Shown here in pieces: positions 18,147-26,378 of a stretch of DNA of 64,000 nucleotides. Position 1 is the first letter of the stretch, and every line of letters begins with the position of its first letter. The notes beneath the pieces are model-generated. The model saw nothing but the letters and a program-made list of their open reading frames with translations, was not told the DNA's origin and made no database searches. Both the position numbers and the translations under genes were made by a program. Source of the DNA: Fluviicola sp. (GTDB lineage Bacteria; Bacteroidota; Bacteroidia; Flavobacteriales_D; Crocinitomicaceae); NCBI RefSeq assembly GCF_039596395.1, contig NZ_JBCNJT010000004.1, positions 62,001 through 126,000 on the forward strand. The letters run 5' to 3'.

Positions 18147-20783
18147 ATGAAGTGTCTCCTGATTTTTCTCTTGCTGGTTCCGTTTGCAAATTCATTCGGG
18201 CAACTTTACAAAGATTCCACCCAAACTATTGAAACGCGGGTGAATGACCTCTTAAGCAGGATGACACCCGAAGAAAAATTCTGGCAGGTTTTCATGGTTC
18301 CGTCCAATGGAGACACAACTGAAGGAAAACTCCACCACGGAATTTTCGGTCTGCAACTCAGCGCAAGTTCCCAGGGAGATGCCGGCGGACAATTGCTTGC
18401 ATACAACACTACTGAAAATGCAATCATGCTCGTGCAAAAAATCAACTCCACACAACGCTACCTGGTAGAGAAAACCCGGTTGGGAATTCCTATGATTCCG
18501 TTTGACGAAGCATTACACGGACTGGTGCGAAACGATGCTGCAAGCTTTCCGCAAGCCATCGCCATGGCCGCAACCTGGGATACAACCTTAATCAAACAGG
18601 CAGCCGGACACATTGCAGAAGAATGTAAAATACGCGGAATCCGGCAAATTCTTTCACCGGTGATCAACCTGGCAACAGATGTGCGCTGGGGACGCACGGA
18701 AGAAACTTACGGGGAAGATCCTTTCCTGACCACTCAAATGGGGCTGGCCTTTATCCGCGCATTTGAGTCTAGGGGCATCATCACCACTCCGAAACATTTC
18801 ATTGCGAATGTCGGTGACGGTGGTCGCGACAGTTATCCGGTTCATTTAAGCGAACGCTTCCTGGAGGAAACCCATTTCGTACCATTCAAACAAACCATTC
18901 AATCGGCGAATGCGCGTTCCATTATGACAGCCTACAACTCCCTGAACGGAACGGCTTGTTCTTCCAATAAATGGCTGCTAACCGACAAGCTAAAAAACGA
19001 ATGGAAATTCAAAGGCTTTGTCATTTCCGATGCGAACGCTGTTGGCGGGGAACTGGTTCTGCACAAAACAGCCAAAGATTATGCGGAAAGCGGGGCGCAT
19101 GCGATCAACGCAGGAATGGACGTCATTTTCCAAACAGATATCGGCCACGCTTCGCTGTTCTACCCGGCCTTTAAAAATGGGTTAGTTGACACGAACCGCC
19201 TGAACGATGCCGTTTCACGCGTACTCCGTGCAAAATTCGAGTTGGGTTTATTCGAACATCCATATGTAACGGAAGAAATCGATGAAGCAACATTGCATCA
19301 AAACGGTACGGCACTTACCCGGCAAGTCGCAAAGGAATCCATTGTCCTGTTGAAAAACGAAAAACAAACACTTCCTCTTTCCCGTTCCATCCAAAGAATT
19401 GCGGTTTTCGGTGCAGATGCCACAGAAGCACGATTGGGCGGATACAGCGGGCCCGGGTACCGGAAAGCGAGCATCCTGGGTGAACTTGCGGAACACGTCG
19501 ACAAAAAAACGGAAATCTTATACGCAGAGGGAGCAAGCCGGATCGATCATTCCTATGAAGTGATTGCTCCATCGTATTTGGAATCCAACGGAAGTGCAGG
19601 TTTATCTGCCGGGTATTTTGACAATCCAACATTGAGCGGACAACCTGTTTATGAGAGAAAGGATGAAACGATCGATTTTCACTGGACCTTGTATGCACCC
19701 AATGAAAAATTACAGCCGGATCATTATAGCGCTCGGTGGACCGGAGCATTAACTGCCCCTGAAAGCGGTGAATTTCTAATCGGACTGGAAGGAAACGATG
19801 GATTCCGCCTGTACCTGGATGACAAACTACTGATCGACCGCTGGAACAAAGAATCCTACCACAGAGATTTGGTAAGCTATCCCTTTAGAAAAGGACAAAA
19901 GTATGCCCTTCGCGTAGAATTCCGTGAAACACAGGGCGAAGGAAAAATCAAACTGCTTTGGAATGGAACTGTAAAAACGGATTGGAAAAAGGAAATTGCC
20001 AAAAGCGTAAAAATTGCTCAAAAATCAGACCTTGCAATTGTTGTTGCAGGAATAACGGAAGGAGAATTCCAGGACAGGGCTTCGCTGAAACTTCCCGGGC
20101 ACCAGGAAGAGTTGATCCAGGCTCTGAATAAAACCGGAACACCTGTTGTTGTACTGATAGTTGGAGGAAGCGCCGTAACCATGGAAAACTGGATCGGCGA
20201 AACAGAAGCAGTGGCCATGCTTTGGTACCCGGGACAGGAAGGCGGGCGTGCCGTTTCAGATTTTTTATTGGGAGAATTGAATCCGGGCGGAAAGCTACCC
20301 CTTACTTTCCCCATGAATGAAGCACAACTTCCTTTGGTTTACAATCATCAGCCTACCGGGCGCGGGAACGATTACAACAACCTGAGCGGACAACCGCTAT
20401 TCCCCTTCGGTTTCGGATTGAGTTACACACAATTTACTTATTCGGATATTCGTTTGGAACATTCAATCCTCTCAAAAACCGAAAAAACACGAGTTCATTT
20501 CAAACTCAAAAACACCGGCACTTACGATGGCGATGAAGTCGTTCAATTATACATCAAAGATATCCTGAGTTCAGTTATCCGGCCTGTACAGGAATTAAAA
20601 GGCTTCCAGCGCATTCATTTGAAAGCCGGCGAAGAAAAAGAAATCACTTTTGAGCTCACTCCGGATTTACTTGAGCAATTGGACAACGAATTGAAACCGG
20701 TAGTTGAGCCCGGTGAATTCCGTATCATGATCGGTTCTTCTTCCAGGGATCTTCCACTGAAAGCTACATTAACTATTCAGTAG
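18147..20783 (+). CDS. Glycoside hydrolase family 3 protein with PA14 domain
   Basis: The 878-residue product has a signal peptide (MKCLLIFLLLVPFANSFGQ) and a GH3 N-terminal barrel (about residues 30-370) with RWGRTEETYGEDP, PKHFIAN and the nucleophile motif GFVISDANAVG. A GH3 C-terminal domain follows, split by a PA14 insertion around residues 480-600 (containing EGNDGFRLYLDDKLLIDRW), and a fibronectin-like C-terminal domain. It would remove sugars from oligosaccharides outside the cytoplasm; beta-glucosidase or beta-xylosidase activity cannot be told apart. TAATTTTG at 18135-18142 resembles a -7 element. It converges on the GH29 gene with an 11-base overlap. Confidence 0.92.
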   Translation: MKCLLIFLLLVPFANSFGQLYKDSTQTIETRVNDLLSRMTPEEKFWQVFMVPSNGDTTEGKLHHGIFGLQLSASSQGDAGGQLLAYNTTENAIMLVQKINSTQRYLVEKTRLGIPMIPFDEALHGLVRNDAASFPQAIAMAATWDTTLIKQAAGHIAEECKIRGIRQILSPVINLATDVRWGRTEETYGEDPFLTTQMGLAFIRAFESRGIITTPKHFIANVGDGGRDSYPVHLSERFLEETHFVPFKQTIQSANARSIMTAYNSLNGTACSSNKWLLTDKLKNEWKFKGFVISDANAVGGELVLHKTAKDYAESGAHAINAGMDVIFQTDIGHASLFYPAFKNGLVDTNRLNDAVSRVLRAKFELGLFEHPYVTEEIDEATLHQNGTALTRQVAKESIVLLKNEKQTLPLSRSIQRIAVFGADATEARLGGYSGPGYRKASILGELAEHVDKKTEILYAEGASRIDHSYEVIAPSYLESNGSAGLSAGYFDNPTLSGQPVYERKDETIDFHWTLYAPNEKLQPDHYSARWTGALTAPESGEFLIGLEGNDGFRLYLDDKLLIDRWNKESYHRDLVSYPFRKGQKYALRVEFRETQGEGKIKLLWNGTVKTDWKKEIAKSVKIAQKSDLAIVVAGITEGEFQDRASLKLPGHQEELIQALNKTGTPVVVLIVGGSAVTMENWIGETEAVAMLWYPGQEGGRAVSDFLLGELNPGGKLPLTFPMNEAQLPLVYNHQPTGRGNDYNNLSGQPLFPFGFGLSYTQFTYSDIRLEHSILSKTEKTRVHFKLKNTGTYDGDEVVQLYIKDILSSVIRPVQELKGFQRIHLKAGEEKEITFELTPDLLEQLDNELKPVVEPGEFRIMIGSSSRDLPLKATLTIQ

Positions 20784-22203
20784 CCAATTCAAACTTAAAG
20801 ACCCATACCGGATTGTGGGCTTGTTGAATGCGTATACTTTGGGGTAAATAAACCGAAACAAGTCCGTTATGGATATTATAGCGCAATTTCTCTCCTGTTG
20901 GAACAAAAATCAGTTTTGCCCCTTTTTCAGGAAGATTCTCACTCCATTCCAACAGTGTTAGATTCGTATCTCTGGGCACCAGAACATATCCCGTCTTTTT
21001 ATCTTTCGACTGTGTAAAAAACCAATAATGCTCCTTGTAATGCTCCATACTTCTGGTATTGTAAATCGCTTCCCCATTCACATCCAGCCACTTTCCTATT
21101 TCCAGCAAGCGTGCTTCCACATCAGGTGGGAAAGTACCATCCGGTTTGGGGCCGACTCCCAGCAATAAATTTCCGCCTTTTGCGACTACTTCAACCAATG
21201 TTTCGATTACCCGGTCAACCGATTTCAGGTTGTTATTCGGAACATAGCCCCAGTCATTTCCAAGCGGCATACAGGTTTCCCACGGATTATCAATCCGCTT
21301 TTCCGGAATGGTGTGCTCGGGAGTCTGGTAGTTTTCGTATGGGCCTTGCACCGTTCTGTCTACCACGATCATTCCGGGTTGGTTCGAACGCACCATTTGT
21401 GCAATTCTGGCAATATCCAGTTCCTGGCTCCATCGCGGAATCGGCGCTCCCCAGGAAAGCACTTCTTCATCTATCGTATTCTGAGGCCTCACCCAGCCAC
21501 CATCCAGCCAAAGCACATCCACACTTCCGTAACCGGTTACAATTTCCTGGATCTGTCTGAACGTATAGTCCTGGAATTGTTTCCAGCGCCAGGGGTATTT
21601 TTGGGTATCGTAATTATTGTTCCGGTCGGGCGTTGCATACAGCGGCCACCAGTAATTCTCGTTGTGCCAATCGGGTTTGGAGAAATAAGCCCCGATCATA
21701 AATCCCTGGTCGTGATAGGCTGAAAAAACAGACTTCAGCACATCCGCTTTCGGATTGGAAGCAAAAGGGCCGGAAGTAATTTTAAAATCCGTTTGTTTCG
21801 TATCGAACATGCAAAATCCATCGTGGTGTTTCGTGGTAAAAACCAGGTAACGCATTCCAGCTTTTTTGGAAATAGCTGCCCATTTCTCCGGATTAAAATT
21901 CACCGGGTTCAGGGAATCTTTCAACCCGAAATACCATTTTTTGTAATCATCGTAGGAAGACGTACTGTCTCTGGTAATCCAGGGTTCGGAACAAATAGAC
22001 CAGGATTCGATAATTCCCGGTACAGCATACAATCCCCAATGAATAATAATCCCGAACTTCTGGTCCTGCCATTTTTCCAATTTTTGCAGCACCAACGGAT
22101 CCGTGGGTTTTTGGTAATCGTTTGAAACCGGGTGAACACCTAAATTCTGCGCAAAAGAAACTGAAGTACAAAGAGCCAGCGCGATAGAGAAAATCCGAAC
22201 CAT
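20773..22203 (-). CDS. Alpha-L-fucosidase, glycoside hydrolase family 29
   Basis: The product is 476 residues from the ATG at 22203, chosen because it begins directly with a signal peptide (MVRIFSIALALCTSVSFAQ) and does not overlap the upstream gene. GH29 features are FGIIIHWGLYAVPG, YLVFTTKHHDGFCMFD and the presumed nucleophile in VDVLWLDGGWVRPQ. It probably acts in the periplasm or at the surface, releasing fucose from glycans. With the GH3 enzyme next door it suggests glycan degradation, but there is no SusC/SusD pair here, so it is not a full utilisation locus. Confidence 0.9.
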   Translation of the reverse strand: MVRIFSIALALCTSVSFAQNLGVHPVSNDYQKPTDPLVLQKLEKWQDQKFGIIIHWGLYAVPGIIESWSICSEPWITRDSTSSYDDYKKWYFGLKDSLNPVNFNPEKWAAISKKAGMRYLVFTTKHHDGFCMFDTKQTDFKITSGPFASNPKADVLKSVFSAYHDQGFMIGAYFSKPDWHNENYWWPLYATPDRNNNYDTQKYPWRWKQFQDYTFRQIQEIVTGYGSVDVLWLDGGWVRPQNTIDEEVLSWGAPIPRWSQELDIARIAQMVRSNQPGMIVVDRTVQGPYENYQTPEHTIPEKRIDNPWETCMPLGNDWGYVPNNNLKSVDRVIETLVEVVAKGGNLLLGVGPKPDGTFPPDVEARLLEIGKWLDVNGEAIYNTRSMEHYKEHYWFFTQSKDKKTGYVLVPRDTNLTLLEWSENLPEKGAKLIFVPTGEKLRYNIHNGLVSVYLPQSIRIQQAHNPVWVFKFELATE

Positions 22204-22220
22204 ATTATTTCTTCCTGTCA

Positions 22221-23189
22221 TTATAATAAATCCCAATCAAAGCCCTTCTCGAAATCGATCATGAGTCCGCGTTTGGTGTACGTTTTGATCAAGCGCTCTC
22301 TTTTCGCTTCATCGTTCTTCAAAACAGCCATTTTGTAAGGACTTACCAGCCCGTTCAGCGGTGAAGCCGGGTATTTTTTACTCAGATAAGCATAAGCCTT
22401 CGCAAAATATTCATCCAATCCTCCCGTTTTCTCAACCCCATTTTCATCGATAGAATAACCAATTACAGGAGTATTATCCATTCCGATCAGAAAGTAGGTA
22501 AACAGCATCATTTGGTTTGCCTTTGCTTTTTGGGACAATATGAAATCCGGATGTTTGCGGTTGAATTCATCCCACCAAACCAACCGGTCCACGTAACTTT
22601 GGGCAGAAATAACAATTCCGGCGTCGTAGCTGAAGTATTCGTCTCTTTCTTTTTGTACACCTCCCAAAAACTCTTTCATCAGCGGCGATACCTTTTTATA
22701 AAAACGGGGCTTCAGAAACGATCTGTTTTGAGCAATCTGTGTCATTCCTTCCGGGCATTCGATCCGGAAACCGTTCTTCTCTATCCTTTTTCTGAAGGTA
22801 ACAAACCGTTTTTCAAAAGGCATTTCCTTTCCCAAACTATCGTAATTAATGCATGGAAAATCAACCAGCGACTCATTCTTTTCAAGCCTTTCGTTCAACT
22901 TATTTTCCACCTCTTTGTACAAGCAGTCAAATATCACAAAAGCACTGTCACACAATTCCTCATTTTCCTGTGCAAACAATACCGCATACTTTTCAGCAGC
23001 TAAACCAACGGACTCTTCGCTTTCAGGATCCAGTGAGTTTATATACTTCGTGTATTCCTGAAGTAAATCTTTTGTTTCAGGAGTTTTCTCAGGCTTTTCA
23101 TCCTTTTTACCGGCAACATCTTTCTCCGGAGAAGGAGAACCGCAGCTAAAAACGAGGAGGGCCAGACAAATTGTTACGAAATTTTTCAT
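22221..23189 (-). CDS. Hypothetical lipoprotein
   Basis: The protein is 322 residues from the ATG at 23189 (a TTG two codons upstream is less likely). It begins with a lipoprotein signal, MKNFVTICLALLVFSCGSPS, with the acylated cysteine in LVFSC. A charged Lys/Glu-rich linker follows, then a mostly helical body with no recognised domain. It ends shortly before the GH29 gene on the same strand and may be co-transcribed with it. Confidence 0.75.
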   Translation of the reverse strand: MKNFVTICLALLVFSCGSPSPEKDVAGKKDEKPEKTPETKDLLQEYTKYINSLDPESEESVGLAAEKYAVLFAQENEELCDSAFVIFDCLYKEVENKLNERLEKNESLVDFPCINYDSLGKEMPFEKRFVTFRKRIEKNGFRIECPEGMTQIAQNRSFLKPRFYKKVSPLMKEFLGGVQKERDEYFSYDAGIVISAQSYVDRLVWWDEFNRKHPDFILSQKAKANQMMLFTYFLIGMDNTPVIGYSIDENGVEKTGGLDEYFAKAYAYLSKKYPASPLNGLVSPYKMAVLKNDEAKRERLIKTYTKRGLMIDFEKGFDWDLL

Positions 23190-23279
23190 CAACAAGGATT
23201 TTTGCCAAAATTAATCTTTTGGATAAATTACAGGCTTGATATTCTGGTTTAAACCCTGCAATGTTCTAACTTTGTATTC

Positions 23280-25589
23280 ATGAATTATTTAGACGGATTA
23301 AACGAAAGCCAACGCATTGCAGTCGAGAACTTTGAAGGGCCTACTATGGTCATTGCCGGAGCAGGTTCCGGGAAAACACGGGTACTCACCATGCGGATCG
23401 CTTACATGATCGATCAGGGCATCGATCCGTTTAATATCCTGGCATTGACCTTTACCAACAAAGCGGCAAAGGAAATGACGGAACGGATCGGTTCCATCAT
23501 CGGTTCGGGAGAAGCGAAAAACATTACGATGGGAACATTCCACTCGGTTTTTGCCCGCATTCTCAGAATCAATGCCGATCGATTGGGATATCCGCAGAAT
23601 TTCACCATTTACGATACCCAGGATACCAAAAGCTTATTGAAAGACATTGTCAAGGAATTGAACCTGGACGATAAGATCTACAAACCAAGCATGATTTACG
23701 GACGCATTTCAGCTGCAAAGAACAACTTGCTGTCGGCAGATGATTACCTGCAGAACCCGGAAATCATGGACGAGGATAAACAAAGCCAGCGACCGGAACT
23801 GGGTCGGATTTACAAAGCATATTCCGTTCGTTGTTTCAAAGCCGGGGCAATGGACTTTGACGATTTATTGTATCAAACCAATGTTCTTTTGCGCGATTTC
23901 CCGGATGTGCTTCATTATTACCAGCACAAATTCCGGTACATTTTGGTGGATGAGTACCAGGATACCAACTATGCGCAGTATCTGATCGTCAAGAAACTTG
24001 CAGCTGTTTATGAAAATATCTGTGTGGTCGGCGACGATGCACAAAGTATCTACTCGTTCCGTGGAGCAAACATTCAGAATATCCTGAATTTCCGGAACGA
24101 CTACCCGGATTACAAATTGTACAAACTGGAACAAAACTACCGCAGTACTCAGAACATTGTAGATGCTGCGAACAGCGTTATTTCCAAAAACAAGGACCAG
24201 ATCAAGAAAAGCGTTTGGACCCACAACGACAAAGGAAACCTCATCCGCGTGATCCGGGCTATGACCGACAACGAAGAAGGGAAGATCATTGCCAATAAAA
24301 TATTCGATGTCAAGCACCAGGAAAGTGGTGACTGGACCGATTTCGCTATTCTTTACCGGACAAACCGTCAATCACGTGCATTCGAGGAAGCCTTGCGCAA
24401 AATGAATATTCCGTACAAAATCTACGGGGGACTTTCATTCTATCAGCGCAAAGAGATTAAGGATATTCTGGCTTATTTCCGTTTGACGGCCAACCAAAAA
24501 GACGAAGAAGCTCTAAAACGCGTGATCAATTATCCGAAGCGCGGAATCGGGAAAACATCCTGGGAAAACATCATTATTGCTGCAAATCAATATAACGTAG
24601 CCATTTGGGATGTCATTTCGGAATTCGGGAAATACCCGGTTTCTATTCCGTCAGCTACCAAACAGAAGATCTCGGAGTTCGTGATCATGATCCAGAGCTT
24701 CACCGCACAGCTGAATTCTCAGAATGCCTATCAATTGGCTCAAACGATTGCAAAAAGTTCCGGTATCCTGAAAGAATTGTATTCCGAAAAAGACAAAGGC
24801 CCGGAAGAAGTGGAACGTTACCAGAACATCGAGGAATTATTGGCTGCGATCAAAGAATTCACTGTTCAGCGAGGAGACGAAGATCCGGCAACACTTGCTG
24901 ATTTCATGATCGATGTAGCTTTATTGACCGACGCAGATAACGAAAAAGAAGAAGATAAGAATAAGATCAGCTTAATGACCATTCACTCCAGCAAAGGATT
25001 GGAGTTCAAACACGTTTATTTGGTTGGTCTGGAAGAAAACCTGTTTCCTTCCCAGCTTTCGATCAATTCGCGAACAGAACTGGAAGAAGAAAGACGTTTG
25101 TTCTATGTAGCTGTTACCAGAGCAGAAAAGAATTGCACGATTTCCTATGCGGCTTCCCGTTTCCAATGGGGAAACCTGATTACTTCGGAGCCAAGTCGTT
25201 TTATTTCGGAAATTGACCCGGATTATTTGAGTTTTGAAACAGCTTATGGCGCACCTCAGGGTGGCGGCCGTTCTTTAAATTCAGGAAGAGGCGGTTTCGA
25301 TAAACCGTTCACCGGCGGATTGAACCGAATGCCCGGAACACCGGTTGCTCAAACAAGTCCAAGAGGTTTAAAGAGCATGTCGGAATTGAATTCCAAAGCC
25401 GGTGCAGGAGATTCGAATATTGATATCAAAGTCGGATATAATGTGGAGCACGAGCGCTTCGGTAAAGGAAAAGTAACCAAACTCGAAGGAAGTGGTGTTG
25501 ACCGGAAAGCAACGATCTTTTTCCCACATGCAGGAGCTAAAACACTGCTTCTGAAATTTGCGAAACTGACAATCCTGGATATTGACTAA
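23280..25589 (+). CDS. pcrA: ATP-dependent DNA helicase, UvrD/PcrA family
   Basis: This 769-residue superfamily 1A helicase unwinds DNA 3' to 5' in repair and in clearing replication obstacles. Motif I is AGAGSGKTRVLTMRIAYM (near residue 27), motif II is VDEYQDTNYAQYL, motif III is GDDAQSIYSFRGA, and motif V/VI regions include MTIHSSKGLEFKHV and RRLFYVAVTRAE. The C-terminal tail after residue ~670 is Gly-rich and ends in a small basic domain, as in PcrA. TAACTTTG at 23267-23274 is a perfect -7 element, giving a very short leader. Confidence 0.95.
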   Translation: MNYLDGLNESQRIAVENFEGPTMVIAGAGSGKTRVLTMRIAYMIDQGIDPFNILALTFTNKAAKEMTERIGSIIGSGEAKNITMGTFHSVFARILRINADRLGYPQNFTIYDTQDTKSLLKDIVKELNLDDKIYKPSMIYGRISAAKNNLLSADDYLQNPEIMDEDKQSQRPELGRIYKAYSVRCFKAGAMDFDDLLYQTNVLLRDFPDVLHYYQHKFRYILVDEYQDTNYAQYLIVKKLAAVYENICVVGDDAQSIYSFRGANIQNILNFRNDYPDYKLYKLEQNYRSTQNIVDAANSVISKNKDQIKKSVWTHNDKGNLIRVIRAMTDNEEGKIIANKIFDVKHQESGDWTDFAILYRTNRQSRAFEEALRKMNIPYKIYGGLSFYQRKEIKDILAYFRLTANQKDEEALKRVINYPKRGIGKTSWENIIIAANQYNVAIWDVISEFGKYPVSIPSATKQKISEFVIMIQSFTAQLNSQNAYQLAQTIAKSSGILKELYSEKDKGPEEVERYQNIEELLAAIKEFTVQRGDEDPATLADFMIDVALLTDADNEKEEDKNKISLMTIHSSKGLEFKHVYLVGLEENLFPSQLSINSRTELEEERRLFYVAVTRAEKNCTISYAASRFQWGNLITSEPSRFISEIDPDYLSFETAYGAPQGGGRSLNSGRGGFDKPFTGGLNRMPGTPVAQTSPRGLKSMSELNSKAGAGDSNIDIKVGYNVEHERFGKGKVTKLEGSGVDRKATIFFPHAGAKTLLLKFAKLTILDID

Positions 25590-25591
25590 AA

Positions 25592-25618
25592 AAGGCATCT
25601 GTAAAATACAAATGCCTT
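25592..25618. terminator. Weak hairpin between convergent genes
   Basis: AAGGCAT at 25592-25598 pairs with ATGCCTT at 25612-25618 around a 13-base loop, directly after the helicase stop codon. There is no good T-run on the plus strand. It may serve both the helicase gene and the GLPGLI gene that end here, but support is limited. Confidence 0.4.
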
Positions 25619-25643
25619 CATCAATTAGTTATACGGGATTACT

Positions 25644-26378
25644 TTACCAATAGAACATCCCGGTTATAATTCTTTCTCCGTATGGCTGGCCTTTCAGTTT
25701 TGCGGTCAGTTCAGCAATTAGTTCCGCCTGCGTATATTGCTTTCCTTTCTTCTTCGGTTGCCCGATCTGCTCAATAGTTGGAGCCATGATCTCTACTTTT
25801 TTGGCAAAATAAACGATGCTACCATCTTCTGTTGCCAGTCCAAGCACTGCTCCCGGCAATCCCTGGATATTTTCAGGTCCTACAGTTGCAATAATATCCG
25901 TTGTATACCAAGCGTAAATACGCGTTGTATCGTCTTTCTGCCAGATCACACGTGTACAGTCATAACCGGCAATTTTACGCGTCTTATCCGTGATCTTCCA
26001 GGTATGTTTCACCAAACTGTCGCCAACGGTCATCGAGTTACCCATCATGTCCATATACACAAAACGCTGGTGTTTACTGAAAACATTATAAACCGTATTC
26101 TTCATTGTCAGAAAGCTTTGAGGATCCGGCTGTTCCGGTGCGACATAAGAAAACAACGAAGAGGTATCATTAAAATAAAGCGTGAATTCCTCTACTTTAA
26201 TTTTATTCTTTTCTCCGACAAAATCACGCATTCGCTGATCATCAAAGATCTTCCACAAGTTTGTTCTTCTCTCGTAAGTAATCTTTCCTTCACGAACAAG
26301 CTGCCCCTGAGCAAATGCTGATCCCCCAAGGAATAACAATCCTAAAAGGATTCCTATTTTAATACCAACCGTCCCCAT
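25644..26378 (-). CDS. GLPGLI family protein
   Basis: This 244-residue secreted protein has an N-terminal hydrophobic signal (IKIGILLGLLFLGGSAFAQ) and the family motif region NIQGLPGAVLGLATEDGSI near residue 180. GLPGLI proteins are Bacteroidota-specific and of unknown function, and commonly sit next to a TonB-receptor-like beta-barrel gene, as here. Its start overlaps the end of that gene by 20 bases, so translation is probably coupled. Confidence 0.88.
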   Translation of the reverse strand: MGTVGIKIGILLGLLFLGGSAFAQGQLVREGKITYERRTNLWKIFDDQRMRDFVGEKNKIKVEEFTLYFNDTSSLFSYVAPEQPDPQSFLTMKNTVYNVFSKHQRFVYMDMMGNSMTVGDSLVKHTWKITDKTRKIAGYDCTRVIWQKDDTTRIYAWYTTDIIATVGPENIQGLPGAVLGLATEDGSIVYFAKKVEIMAPTIEQIGQPKKKGKQYTQAELIAELTAKLKGQPYGERIITGMFYW

